Counted from the stretch's first letter, positions 18,854-28,177 are shown. The stretch is 64,000 nt of DNA from JAMXLO01 sp963819855 (GCA_963819855.1 CAWFYC010000038.1:124001-188000); one strand, 5' to 3'. The notes: a model not told the origin generated them from the letters alone. Made by a program: numbers and translations.

Positions 18854-19243
18854 ATGCCAATGCAGGTGGTCAACGGGGCGCAACTGCAATGCTCGTTCGG
18901 CACATCGCCGTCGAGCCTGGTGGTCTTGCCGGAGAACCAGAGCACGGCCGAGGAGCAGCCGGCGGCGACGGTTATGGACCATGTCCCGATGGTGAACATC
19001 ATGCCGTTCGGGCTGTGCATGAGCCTCGCCAATCCGCAGGTAGCCGCGGCGACTGCGGCGGCGCTCGGGGTGCTGACGCCTCAGCCTTGCATTCCGCTCA
19101 CCGCGTCGCCCTGGACGCCGGGGGCGCCGCTGGCACAGATCGCCAATCAGCCCTCGCTCAACGACGTCTCGACGTGCCTGTGCAACTGGGTCGGGGTGAT
19201 CAGCGTGCTGGACCCTGGGCAGACGACCAAAACCATTACGTGA
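18854..19243 (+). CDS. DUF4280 (PAAR-like) protein of type VI secretion
   Basis: The 129-aa product starts MPMQVVNGAQLQCSFG. The family pattern is clear: SSLVVLPEN, VMDHVPMVNIMPFGLCMSLANP, GVLTPQPCIPLT, SPWTPGAPLAQIANQPSLN and CLCNWVGVISV. DUF4280 proteins are PAAR-like; they cap the VgrG spike and often carry or recruit effectors. Five Cys residues occur at positions typical for the family. The neighbouring VgrG on the opposite strand fits this role. The two transcription units converge, ending 25 nt apart. No sheath, tube or baseplate gene is in the window, so it must use an apparatus encoded elsewhere. Confidence 0.85.
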   Translation: MPMQVVNGAQLQCSFGTSPSSLVVLPENQSTAEEQPAATVMDHVPMVNIMPFGLCMSLANPQVAAATAAALGVLTPQPCIPLTASPWTPGAPLAQIANQPSLNDVSTCLCNWVGVISVLDPGQTTKTIT

Positions 19244-19268
19244 GGCGGCGCGGGCCGGTCCGGCGGGT

Positions 19269-19880
19269 TCAGTCCAGCGTGCGGGCGAACCGGTCGGACC
19301 GCCGGAACACCTGCAACCCCGAGGTCGGCAAGCGCGCCGTCAGGCGCTGCGCACTGCGCGCCGTGTGGCGGGTCACTACGCTGAACAGGCTGGGTGCGTG
19401 TTCGGCCGGCGTTGCCACCAGGTAATCAACGCCGGCAACCCAATAGCCGATGGTCAGAATGACCGCCGCCACCTCGAAGATGGCATACCGGCGCAGCGGC
19501 AGGTCGGGGAAATAGGGACTGGTCTCGGCCAACGGCGAGGGGATCTCCAACCTGCGTTCCAGCACGGTGCCGGCGGGCACGTGCCGGGCCAGCGGAATGA
19601 CCGGGACGGCGATCCGCCGGTCGGTCGGCAGGGGCGCGATGAACTTCCCCACCACCGCATCGTTATCCGGACCCAGCAGCACCACCGCCGCCTGCTCATT
19701 GGCGCACGGCTGGTGCGTCGCCGGATCGACGCCTGGTGTCGCGTCCATTACGTAGGCGTCGATCGGCCCAAGGTTCTCGACGACGTAGGGAAACACCAGC
19801 GCGTGGCCCACCTTGGTCGGCCGGCAACTCAGGCGCAGCACGGCGGCGGCAGAGCGGTCGAGCACGGCGGTTTCGCTCAT
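19269..19880 (-). CDS. Hypothetical protein in the VgrG operon (203 aa)
   Basis: Not recognised. The protein starts MSETAVLDRSAAAVLRLSC. It has a beta-rich N-terminal half with LVFPYVVENLGPIDAYVMDATPG. A hydrophobic stretch follows around residues 133-155 (FEVAAVILTIGYWVAGVDYLVA), which could be a membrane or buried segment. The C-terminus is basic (RSAQRLTARLP, QVFRRSDRFAR). Its ATG overlaps the end of the 159-aa gene by 4 nt, and that gene overlaps vgrG, so all three are one operon. Third genes after vgrG are often effectors, adaptors or immunity proteins. Nothing in the sequence picks among these. Confidence 0.65.
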   Translation of the reverse strand: MSETAVLDRSAAAVLRLSCRPTKVGHALVFPYVVENLGPIDAYVMDATPGVDPATHQPCANEQAAVVLLGPDNDAVVGKFIAPLPTDRRIAVPVIPLARHVPAGTVLERRLEIPSPLAETSPYFPDLPLRRYAIFEVAAVILTIGYWVAGVDYLVATPAEHAPSLFSVVTRHTARSAQRLTARLPTSGLQVFRRSDRFARTLD

Positions 19881-20356
19881 GATGGATCGGTCCTCTCGGC
19901 GTCGGCGGCGGCATAGGCGTTGGCGTAGCGCAGCAGGGCCAGCAGGATTTCCGCCCGGCCTGGAACAGCGCCGCCGCCGTCCTTGGGCCAGTCGCGCGGG
20001 TCATAGACGATGACACTGCCGCGTGCCTCGCCGGCACCGCGCAGGTCATCGTCGGCGGGATCGATTTCGGCCGCCGCGGCATCGGCGGGCAGCGTCCAGC
20101 CGTTCGGCGGATCGGTCGGCACGTCGGGCTTGTGAATGAGCAGCGGCAATTGCTGCTCGTCGCCGTGGCGCAGCAGGGCGGCGCCCTCGGGCAGGTCATC
20201 GACGTCGCCTAGGTCGGCCACCACCGCGGAGGCGAAATGCGGGTCGACGGCGTCGATCCGCACGCGTCCATTGCGGCCTGTGCGCAGCAGGCCATTGCGG
20301 CCAGGGAAAACCCGGAGCGCCGGCTTGTGCCGGGCGACATGCAGTTGATCCGTCAT
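19877..20356 (-). CDS. Hypothetical protein in the VgrG operon (159 aa)
   Basis: Not recognised. The sequence has no signal peptide or membrane segment and is rich in Asp and Ala (VADLGDVDDLPEGAAL, PADAAAAEIDPADDDL). It closes with a helical LALLRYANAYAAADAE region. It overlaps vgrG upstream by 4 nt and the 203-aa gene downstream by 4 nt, the classic sign of coupled translation. Its place straight after vgrG suits an adaptor/chaperone that loads an effector on the spike, but no adaptor-family motif is visible, so this stays a suggestion. Confidence 0.65.
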   Translation of the reverse strand: MTDQLHVARHKPALRVFPGRNGLLRTGRNGRVRIDAVDPHFASAVVADLGDVDDLPEGAALLRHGDEQQLPLLIHKPDVPTDPPNGWTLPADAAAAEIDPADDDLRGAGEARGSVIVYDPRDWPKDGGGAVPGRAEILLALLRYANAYAAADAERTDPS

Positions 20357-22927
20357 GTTCCGCTTGCTGGTTTCCTGGGATCAGGGATGGGCCTCAGTTC
20401 TTCGCCGAAGTCCGCCTGATAGGGTTCCGTCGGCGCGCGAACGGCGGCCGCGATCGGCAGTTCGGCGACGCCTCCGACGCTCACGCTGTTCGGCGGCGAG
20501 ACCCACACCCGGGTCGGATCGAGCACGATGCTGCTGTTGCCGACCGTCAGGGAGATGTTGGTCTTGGCGTCTAGCACGATCGTCCCGGCATGAATGCTGA
20601 TGGTCGCTTTGTCGCCAGCGGAAATGTTGAGGCCGCCGTCGAGGACCAGGTTGGTGCCTCGCTTGACATGCAGCCCGTAGTTCCCCTCGGCGAGCATGTG
20701 CACTGAGCCCGAGTGCGGGTCGCGAACATCGCCGATGCGCAGATGGTAGTCGCCGTATACCTTGGCGTGGTGATCGCCCACGGCTTTGTTGGTCGTGTCG
20801 TCGTAATGGCCGATCGTCACGTGCCGATGCCACAGGTTGGTGTCGTAGTAGGACCCCAGCGTCGCCACATCCATGCGCCACTGCGAACGGATCAAGTACT
20901 GTTCGTGGTCCCGCGAGTCATTGAACCGGAGCAGATGAAAGCCGGCTGGCTTGAGTGCGCCGGTCTGGCTCCTGGTCGGAATGCTGTAGGTTTGGATGCC
21001 GCTGTAGCCGGGGTTGGTGATCGTCCGGTCCTGACTGTCCGGCAGGAACGGCTGCGGGCTGCGGTCACGGTTGTACAGGCGGCCGACGATCACCGGCTGC
21101 TCGGGGTCGCCATCGAGGAAATCCACCAGCACTTCCTGGCCGACCCGCGGCAGGAATTGGCTGCCGGACTTGCGGCCCGCCCAGCCTTCCACCACACGCA
21201 CCCAGCAGGTATTGCCGCCGGCCTTTGCCGGCGCGCCCGGATCGTCAACCGGAAACGGTGACGGTGCATGGTCGTCGCCGTGCGGCGGGCCCGGGTCCCA
21301 GGGAAATCGCACGCGCACTCGGCCGGTCCAGTCACAATACACGTTGTTCACCGCGGTATCCGTGCCGTTCTGCCCGATCACCACGGCGGTGTGCGGCCCG
21401 CGCACGCTCGGACGCGACCATGCGGGCAATGGAAAGACCGGCGCATCCGCCGAAAAGGCGAAAAACCCGTTGGAATAGACCGCGATGTTCTTCTGGTCGG
21501 TCGCCACGCGCTTCCAGTCGATGCCCTGGATCAATATGTTCAGCGCGGTCAGACCGATCTGGGCCGCCCAGGCACGGCCGAAATTGATCGTGCCCGGCGG
21601 AAGGTCATTGTCGTCCGTCCGCTTCGGTGCATATGCCAGGGGAAACCGCTGGTTCTGCGAAGCGTTGCTGAGCCACAGCGACACTTTGGACATCGCGGCG
21701 TCGCCGAAACCGGTCTTGTCCGCATCCGGCACCGAGTAGGTGTTGAAGAACAGGTCGAGTATCTGCCATCCCGGAAGATTGATGTAGCGATAATCGTGCA
21801 CAGTGACATTGAACGCGTCTACGACGAATTCCTGTTTGGCCAGGCTCGGATCATCCTCGGAACTCTCGACGACCTGGAACTTGTGGCCGGCTAGAAAGCT
21901 CGGGTTGCGGCTGCTGCCGGAGAGTGTGACGACGTTGGTCTGGTTCTCGGTGGCTCGCGTGCCGGCCAGCAGCGAGGCGTCGGCCTTGGAGCCGACCGGT
22001 TCGGCGAAGCTCGTGCTGACGAACCATCGCAGCCGATCGGCAGAGCCGGCGTAGCGGTTGCTCAGCAGGTCGCGCTTGAGATCAGTATCCTTCGCTGCAT
22101 AGAACGGCGTGTACGGATCGTGCTGGTTGAAGCCGCCGACCACCACCTTGTGCTGCGGCGGACGGAAGTGGCGCACCAGCTTGGCGATCTGATGTGGTGC
22201 GGGGTCATCGTCGACCACGAGAACGCGGGGTTGCCACGCTGGCGGCGCGCTCGTTTGCCATGGGCCGCGCAGCGCCATCACGTGGTTGATGACATTGTAG
22301 CCTTTGACCCCGGTGAAATAATACCAGATCCCGAAGCGCGCCATCAGTCGCGACAGGAACGCCAACGTGCTTTCGCCGTACTGCACGCAATACTCGATCG
22401 GCAGAAACGGATACTCGCCGTTGTTCAGGGTGGACGTGTCAATCATCACGTGGGGAAACGCCTTGCGGACATCGAGCCGGATGGCGTCGATGATCTGCAC
22501 CACGGTCTTCTGTTCAAACACGCGATAGCAGATGTCGTGGGCGAGCACGCTGACCCAGGGGAGGATGCGCGCCCGGTACATGCGAAACTTGCGGACCTCC
22601 TCCGCTCCGAACTTCGTGGTGTCGAACTCCTGACACCTCTTCGACTGACTCGAACATGCCGCTGCGCAGGTGGTTGTCGAACGCGAAATTGTTGTCCGGC
22701 CTGGCGCTGAAGAATACGTGGGTGCCGATCAGACGGGTCACGTCGAGCGAGGGCCTGTCGGCGTCCCGCAGCATGGCGACGTCGTAGGAGGACAGTCGCG
22801 AAATGCCTTCCGTCCCGTCGAGCTTGAGGAGCAACAGGGGATCTCCGTCCCGGCGTTGTTCGACCGGATCGTCGTCCAGGATGGTCCGTATCATCAGTAA
22901 TTTGTCGTCTTGGAAATATTCCGCCAT
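20353..22927 (-). pseudogene. vgrG: VgrG type VI secretion spike protein, one frameshift
   Basis: The N-terminus begins MAEYFQDDKLLMIRTILDDD at 22927 and shows the VgrG opening (LLLLKLDGTEGISRLSSYDV). Near 22640 the frame changes by +1, and the rest runs intact from KFRMYRARILPWV to 20353. It includes the gp27-like region (IEYCVQYGESTLAFLSRLMA, FGIWYYF), the gp5 OB-fold (GRVRVRFPWD, CWVRVVEGWAG, LPRVGQEVLVDFLDGDPEQPVI) and a C-terminal beta-helix (LDAKTNISLTVGNSSIVLDP). The full length would be about 857 aa. VgrG trimers form the membrane-puncturing spike. No extra toxin domain follows the helix. The single break may be a sequence error. Confidence 0.85.
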
Positions 22928-23096
22928 GTCGACCCATCCCGCCCCGGCTCGGTGTGGCCGGCCGGCACTGCGCAATACCCAGCTTGTCTGCGATGTATTC
23001 CGGTCACTGGCTGTGATGGCCATTACTCTGGTTGGTCAATTGATCGTGAGGGCGATCTGCACCAGGCGGTGGGCAGCTTCCCCCGCGCAGCGGCAA

Positions 23097-23915
23097 TCAG
23101 CCCATGAACCCATTCAGCTCCGCCGTCGGTACAGACGTATCGACATAACCCAGCGTTCCCCGCTCCTTCACCTCGCGCGCCGCGTCCAGCAGTCCGGTCA
23201 TCGCCGCGCGATACAGCGATGTGGCCAGGCTGATCCGCTTCACTCCCGCCGCCGCCAGTTCCGCCACGCTGAACGACTTCCCCGGAATGCCCGCCATGAA
23301 GTTGAACGGCTTCGACAGCGCGGAGCACACGGTGCGCACCGCGGCAAGGTCTGGCAGGCCGGGCGCCATCAGCACATCGGCACCGGCGGCCTCGAACGCC
23401 TGCAACCGCTTGATGGTATCCTCCAGATCGGGATTGCCGCGAATGAAGTTTTCCGCGCGCGCGGTCAGCGTGAACGGGAACGGCATGGCGCGTGCGGCTT
23501 CCACCGCCGCGGCGATGCGTTCGCGCGCAAGGCCGGCGTCGTAAAGTGATCGCCCGGGACCTGATGCATCCTCGATCGAGCCGCCGACCAGGCCGATCTC
23601 CCCCGCCAGCCGGATGGTCAGCGCGGCATCCTCGGGTGCATCGCCAAAACCTCTCTCCAGATCGGCCGACACCGGCAGATCGGTCGCCTCCACCACGGCG
23701 CGCGCGTGCGACAGCGACTCCTCGCGGGTGATCGCGCCGTCACGCCGGCCCAGCACACCCGCCGCGGCTCCGCTCGACGTTGCCAGCGCTGCGAAGCCGA
23801 CACCGGCCAGGATGCGCGCCGATCCCGCATCCCACGCATTGGCGATCACGAACGCCTCCGGCGCCGCGTGCAGCGCCTGAAACCGCCGCGCCTTGTCGAT
23901 CTGGCTTGCTGGCAT
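23097..23915 (-). CDS. Isocitrate lyase / PEP mutase superfamily protein
   Basis: The 272-aa product starts MPASQIDKARRFQALH after GGAGAA. The TIM-barrel family marks are FVIANAWDAGSARILAG, ALATSSGAAAG, PVSADLERGFG (the metal/substrate loop), SIEDASG (in place of the family's IEDQ) and LTARAENFIRG. The length is typical of the PEP mutase/2,3-dimethylmalate lyase branch, which cleaves or forms C-C or C-P bonds of 2-oxo or hydroxy acids. The substrate cannot be read from this. It is divergent from the nucleoside transporter operon with a 75-nt gap. That operon ends with a second member of the superfamily. Confidence 0.85.
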   Translation of the reverse strand: MPASQIDKARRFQALHAAPEAFVIANAWDAGSARILAGVGFAALATSSGAAAGVLGRRDGAITREESLSHARAVVEATDLPVSADLERGFGDAPEDAALTIRLAGEIGLVGGSIEDASGPGRSLYDAGLARERIAAAVEAARAMPFPFTLTARAENFIRGNPDLEDTIKRLQAFEAAGADVLMAPGLPDLAAVRTVCSALSKPFNFMAGIPGKSFSVAELAAAGVKRISLATSLYRAAMTGLLDAAREVKERGTLGYVDTSVPTAELNGFMG

Positions 23916-23990
23916 GCCATTCTCCTGGTTGACCCATAGCGAAGCGTACTTCAGCCTCGCCGGAACGAACAGAAGGGGTGACGCTGCGCC

Positions 23991-25232
23991 ATGCGCGGCC
24001 TGTTGGGACTGGCCGCGCTGCTGGCCATCGCCTGGGCGCTCAGCGAGGACCGCCGCCGCATCCCCTGGCGCACGGTGATTGCCGGCGTGGCGCTGCAATG
24101 GGCGCTGGCTCTGCTGCTGATCTTCTTCCCGCCGGCGAGCGCGGTGATCGTGCTGCTGAACGACGGCGCCACCGCATTGCAGACCGCGACGCAGTCCGGC
24201 ACCGGCTTCGTGTTCGGCTATCTCGGCGGACCGCCGCTGCCGTTCGCCGAAACCCATCCCGGCGCCAGCTTCATCCTCGCGTTCCAGGCACTGCCGCTGG
24301 TGCTGACCATCAGCGCACTGGCGTCGCTGCTGTTCCATTGGGGCGTGCTGCAACGCATCACCGCCGCGTTCGCCTGGCTGCTGCGGCGCGCGATGGGCAT
24401 CGGCGGCGCGCTGGCACTCGGGGCCGCGGTGCACGTGTTCGTCGGCATGATCGAGGCGCCGCTGCTGGTGCGTCCGTATCTCTCGCGCATGCAGCGGGGC
24501 GAACTGTTCGCGCTGATGACCTGCGGCATGGCGGGCGTGGCCGGCACGGTGATGGTGATCTATGCATCGTTCCTCGCGCCGCTGGTGCCCAATGCGCTTG
24601 GCAACATCCTGGTCGCGTCGGTGATCAGCACGCCGGCGGGACTGGCTGTTGCGGCACTGCTGGTGCCGTTCGGTCCCGCGGAAGCAGCCGAGGAACGCCT
24701 GGTCATCGAGGACCCGCCGCTCAGCGCGCTGGACGCACTGGTGAAGGGCACGATCGACGGCGTTCCGGTGCTGGTCGGCATCGTCGCCACGTTGCTGGTG
24801 GCGGTCGCCTTCGTTGCGCTGATCAATGCGGCGCTCGGCGAGCTGCCACATTGGGGTGACGCCGCCATCACCTTGCAGCGGATCTTTTCATGGCCGTTCC
24901 GGCCGGTGATGTGGCTGATCGGCCTGCCGTGGGATGAAGCCGGTGTTGCGGCGGGGCTGATGGGCACCAAGACGGTGCTGAACGAATTTGTCGCCTATTT
25001 GAATTTTTCCGCCCTGCCTCCCGACACCTTCGCACCACGCTCGCGATTGATCGTGACCTATGCATTGTGCGGTTTCGCAAATTTCGGCAGCCTGGGTATC
25101 GTGATCGGCGGACTCGGCGTCATGGTCCCCGAGCGGCGACATGAGGTGGTCGCCCTCGGCATGCGTTCGATCCTGTCGGGCACCATCGCCACCTGCATGA
25201 GCGGTGCGGCGGCCGGCCTGTTGGCCGGGTGA
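23991..25232 (+). CDS. Concentrative nucleoside transporter (CNT/NupC family)
   Basis: The 413-aa product is an inner-membrane permease with about ten membrane segments. Recognisable CNT features are the N-terminal helices (LLGLAALLAIAWALS), GFVFGYLGG, a FILAFQALPLVLTISALASLL region, the MIEAPLLVRPYLSRM segment, the FALMTCGMAGVAGTVM helix and the C-terminal LMGTKTVLNEFVAYLNF with YALCGFANFGSLGI. These match the G-x-K-x3-NEFVAY and CGFAN signatures of the family, which imports nucleosides with protons or sodium. It lies 16 nt before a gamma-glutamyltransferase gene, so it heads that operon. Confidence 0.93.
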   Translation: MRGLLGLAALLAIAWALSEDRRRIPWRTVIAGVALQWALALLLIFFPPASAVIVLLNDGATALQTATQSGTGFVFGYLGGPPLPFAETHPGASFILAFQALPLVLTISALASLLFHWGVLQRITAAFAWLLRRAMGIGGALALGAAVHVFVGMIEAPLLVRPYLSRMQRGELFALMTCGMAGVAGTVMVIYASFLAPLVPNALGNILVASVISTPAGLAVAALLVPFGPAEAAEERLVIEDPPLSALDALVKGTIDGVPVLVGIVATLLVAVAFVALINAALGELPHWGDAAITLQRIFSWPFRPVMWLIGLPWDEAGVAAGLMGTKTVLNEFVAYLNFSALPPDTFAPRSRLIVTYALCGFANFGSLGIVIGGLGVMVPERRHEVVALGMRSILSGTIATCMSGAAAGLLAG

Positions 25233-25248
25233 GTGGGAGGTAACCAAG

Positions 25249-26835
25249 GTGGACGGCAGGCGGCCCAGTGTGTCCTCGTTACGCGGCATCGTCGCCGCGG
25301 CGCATCCTCAGGCGGCGCAGGCGGGTGCGGCGATCCTGCGTGCCGGCGGCAATGCGTTCGATGCCGCCGCGGCCACCGCCGCCGCTCTGAATGTCACCGA
25401 GCCGTACATGTCGGGACTTGCCGGCATGGGCATGGCGACGTGCTACATTGCGGCAGAACGGCGCGTGCGCACGCTGGATTTCATCACCCGCGTGCCGTCC
25501 AGGTTTCCCGCCGGCCGGTTCACCAGCCGCGAAGAGCTGTCACGTGGCCCGATCGCTTGCGGCGCACCTGGCAACCTTGCCGGGTGGTGCGAATTGGTGC
25601 GCGCGTATGGCAGGAAATCGCTGGCCGAGGTGTTCGTGCCGGCAATCACGCTGGCACGTGATGGGTTTCCACTGGTCGAATACAACGTGTCGGCGATCAA
25701 CGATACGGTGGCGGAATTCAAGGGCCAACACGCGTTCTACGATGACTGGGCGCGCACCTACACCGTCGGCGGCGCCAACACTACGCTGGGCGGCGTGCTG
25801 CGTCAGCCGGACCTGGCACGGACCTATGAGGCGATCGCGAGCGAAGGACCGCGATACCTTTACGGCGGCGCGCTCGCACAGGCGCTGGTTGCGCATGTCC
25901 GCGCGCTTGGCGGCTGCCTGACGCTGGCCGATCTGGAATCTGTTGAACCGGTCTGGCTCGATCCGCTGGCTGCGACGTATCGCGGTCTCGATGTGCATAC
26001 GCTGCCGCCACCGTGCGAAGGATTCCAGTACCTGCTGACGCTGCGCATCCTCGATGGTTTCAGCCTGGGTGCGATGGCGCACGATGGCGTCGATCATCTC
26101 GATACGGTGTTTCGTGCGATCCGGCTCGCTGCGGGAACGCGCATCACGCACAACAACCCTTCCGCCGAACGCCTGGCGGCGTTGATGTCGGACGGCGCGG
26201 TGGCGACACTGCGCGCGCGGCTGCGCGACGGTGTGCCGATCGAAGGACCGACCGAACAATACGTCGGAACAACGCAGCAGCACACCACGTCGTTCTCCGT
26301 TGCCGACGGCGACGGCAATGTCGTGTGCATCACCCAAAGTCTTGGTGCGAAGTTCGGTTGCGGCGTGGTGGTGCCGGGATACGGCGTGTGCCTCAACAAT
26401 TTCCTGTACTGGGGCGAGGTGGATCTGCGCGGGCCGAATGCATTGCGCCCCGGCGGACCGCTGGCGCTGCCGATGGCGCCGAGTATCGCCACGCGCAACG
26501 GTCGGCCGGTGCTGGCGCTCGGTACGCCGGGCAGCTACGGCATCTGCCAGACACAGCCGCAGGCGCTGATCCAGCATGTAGATTTCGGCCTCGGCATTCA
26601 GGACGCGATCGATGCGCCGCGCGCGAGGCTTTGGGATGGCCGGCGGATCGAGATCGAATCGCGGATTTCTGCAGATGTCATCAAAGCTCTTTGCGAACGT
26701 GGGCACATTGCCGAGGCCGCGCCAGCGTGGACACCGGGAGTTGGCGGCATGCATGGCATCGCCATTGATCCTGTCCTCGGCGTAATGACCGGGGGCTGCG
26801 ATCCGCGGCGCGACGGGTTCGTGGCTTCGGCGTGA
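25249..26835 (+). CDS. Gamma-glutamyltransferase family protein
   Basis: The 528-residue protein starts at a GTG eight nucleotides after GGGAGG. Features of the Ntn-hydrolase family include AILRAGGNAFDAAAATAAALNV, GLAGMGMATCYIA, and the autocleavage site QHTTSFSVADGDGNVV with Thr as predicted nucleophile. Further on are CLNNFLYWG and the PGSYGICQTQPQALIQH region. There is no obvious signal peptide, so it would be cytoplasmic unless the start is wrong. Members hydrolyse gamma-glutamyl amides or act as acylases on other substrates. The sequence lies between a nucleoside transporter and a SnoaL-like gene, so the substrate may not be glutathione. Confidence 0.88.
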   Translation: MDGRRPSVSSLRGIVAAAHPQAAQAGAAILRAGGNAFDAAAATAAALNVTEPYMSGLAGMGMATCYIAAERRVRTLDFITRVPSRFPAGRFTSREELSRGPIACGAPGNLAGWCELVRAYGRKSLAEVFVPAITLARDGFPLVEYNVSAINDTVAEFKGQHAFYDDWARTYTVGGANTTLGGVLRQPDLARTYEAIASEGPRYLYGGALAQALVAHVRALGGCLTLADLESVEPVWLDPLAATYRGLDVHTLPPPCEGFQYLLTLRILDGFSLGAMAHDGVDHLDTVFRAIRLAAGTRITHNNPSAERLAALMSDGAVATLRARLRDGVPIEGPTEQYVGTTQQHTTSFSVADGDGNVVCITQSLGAKFGCGVVVPGYGVCLNNFLYWGEVDLRGPNALRPGGPLALPMAPSIATRNGRPVLALGTPGSYGICQTQPQALIQHVDFGLGIQDAIDAPRARLWDGRRIEIESRISADVIKALCERGHIAEAAPAWTPGVGGMHGIAIDPVLGVMTGGCDPRRDGFVASA

Positions 26836-26847
26836 GGAGGCGGCGCG

Positions 26848-27267
26848 ATGGCACAAGGCGAAACTGTTCTGCACCGGTGGTTCGAGGAAGTCTGGAACCA
26901 GCGACACGAGAGCACCATCGACGAACTGATGGCAGACAATTACATCAGCCACGGGCTGGTCGGTCCTGATGGCCACGAAGTGCAAGGGAAGGCGGCGTTC
27001 AAGCCATTCTTCCACCACTTCTGCCAGGCATTTCCGGACCTTCGCATTATCGTCGAGGAGGCCTTGGTCGATGGCGACAAGATTGCCGTGCGCTGCTCGG
27101 TCACGGGAACGCATACCGGACCTGGCGTGGCGGCAGCGCCGACCAACAAGCCGGCGAGCTTCACCGGCATGTGCATCGCGCGGATCGAGAACGGCAAGAT
27201 CGCCGAGGCCTGGAACAACTTCGATTTCCTGTCGATGTATCAGCAGCTCGGTATGCAATTGAGTTAG
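26848..27267 (+). CDS. SnoaL-like polyketide cyclase / ester cyclase domain protein
   Basis: The 139-residue NTF2-fold protein follows a GAGGAGG site. It shows LHRWFEEVWNQRHESTIDELMADNYISHG, KPFFHHFCQAFPDLRIIVEEALVDGDKIAVRCSVTGTHTG split over the usual SnoaL strands, and ENGKIAEAWNNFDFLSMYQQLG at the end. Such proteins are mostly of unknown function, some being cyclases, isomerases or hydrolases. It is 12 nt from the gamma-glutamyltransferase stop and 12 nt from the next gene, so it is a member of the same operon. It may act on a product of its neighbours. Confidence 0.88.
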   Translation: MAQGETVLHRWFEEVWNQRHESTIDELMADNYISHGLVGPDGHEVQGKAAFKPFFHHFCQAFPDLRIIVEEALVDGDKIAVRCSVTGTHTGPGVAAAPTNKPASFTGMCIARIENGKIAEAWNNFDFLSMYQQLGMQLS

Positions 27268-27279
27268 GGGGAGACACAC

Positions 27280-28137
27280 ATGCATTGGACCGACCGGCGC
27301 GAACGCTTCCGCGCATTGCTCGCTGGTGAGCACTGCCTTCATCCGGGGTCGGTGTTCGATCCGATATCGGCGCGGATAGCCGAAGAGCTTGGGTTCGAGG
27401 TCGGCATGTTCGCCGGCTCGATTGCCTCGTTCACCGTGTTGGGCGCACCCGACCTGATCGTGCTGACGCTGAGCGAGTTCGCGGCGCAGGCGTATCGCAT
27501 CAACCGCGCGGGCAAGCTGCCGCTGCTGGTCGATGCGGATCATGGCTACGGCAACGCGCTCAATGTGATGCGCACCGTGCAGGAGCTGGAGACAGCGGGC
27601 GTCGCGGCGATGTGCATCGAGGATACGCTGCTGCCGAAGACCTATGGCGAGAAGCAGCCGGGTTTGATTTCGCTCGAGGAAGGCGTGGGCAAGATGCGCG
27701 CCGCGGTGGCCGCGCGCGAGGATCCGTCGTTCGTCATCGTCGGGCGCACCAGTGCCGCGGCAATGACGGGCACCGAGGATGTGGTGCGGCGTGCGAAGGC
27801 GTACGAGGCGGCCGGCGTCGATGCGCTGTTCTTCGCCGGCGGCGTGACGCGTGAGCAGCTCGATGCGATCCATTCGGCGGTGAAGCTGCCGCTGATGATG
27901 GGCGGTGGTCAGGCCGGATTGGACCGCGAGCATCTCGCGAGCCGGCGCGTACGGGTTGCGCTGCAAGGGCATCAGCCGTTCTCGGCTGCGGTGCAGGCGG
28001 TTTACAACACGTTGAAGGCGCTGCGGGAGGGGACGAAGCCCGCGGAGCTGCAAGGGGTGGCGTCGGCGGAGACGATGCGACGCGTGACGCGCGATGGCGA
28101 TTACAAGAGCTGGACTGAGAAGTTTCTAGGCGGGTGA
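27280..28137 (+). CDS. Oxaloacetate decarboxylase-like PEP mutase superfamily enzyme
   Basis: The 285-aa product begins MHWTDRRERFRALLAGEHCL after GGGGGAG. It closely follows, from memory, the sequence pattern of Pseudomonas PA4872-type oxaloacetate decarboxylases: SVFDPISARIAEELGFEVG, FAGSIASFTVLGAPDLIVLTLSEF, DADHGYGNALNVMRTVQELE, IEDTLLPKTYG and EEGVGKMRAA. The Asp pair in DADHG and the IEDT glutamate bind the metal. The enzyme would convert oxaloacetate to pyruvate in the cytoplasm. It ends the operon that starts with the CNT transporter. A palindrome lies right after the stop. Confidence 0.88.
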   Translation: MHWTDRRERFRALLAGEHCLHPGSVFDPISARIAEELGFEVGMFAGSIASFTVLGAPDLIVLTLSEFAAQAYRINRAGKLPLLVDADHGYGNALNVMRTVQELETAGVAAMCIEDTLLPKTYGEKQPGLISLEEGVGKMRAAVAAREDPSFVIVGRTSAAAMTGTEDVVRRAKAYEAAGVDALFFAGGVTREQLDAIHSAVKLPLMMGGGQAGLDREHLASRRVRVALQGHQPFSAAVQAVYNTLKALREGTKPAELQGVASAETMRRVTRDGDYKSWTEKFLGG

Positions 28138-28154
28138 GGGCCCCCTCCCCCCAA

Positions 28155-28177
28155 CCCCCTCCCGCAAGGGGAGGGGG
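28155..28177. terminator. C/G-rich hairpin between convergent genes
   Basis: CCCCCTCCC (28155-28163) pairs with GGGAGGGGG (28169-28177) around GCAAG. It lies between the converging ends of the oxaloacetate decarboxylase gene and the ABC binding-protein gene. There is no T-run, so termination efficiency is uncertain. The same CCCTCCC...GGGAGGG style is common as a dispersed repeat in GC-rich genomes. Confidence 0.5.

Noticed and set aside
18854..22927. A complete type VI secretion locus
   Set aside because: Only spike-tip components are present; no tube, sheath, baseplate or membrane-complex genes flank them.
25540..28053. Long open frame (837 codons) antisense to the GGT-SnoaL-decarboxylase operon
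   Set aside because: It spans three well-supported genes and shows no protein-like composition.
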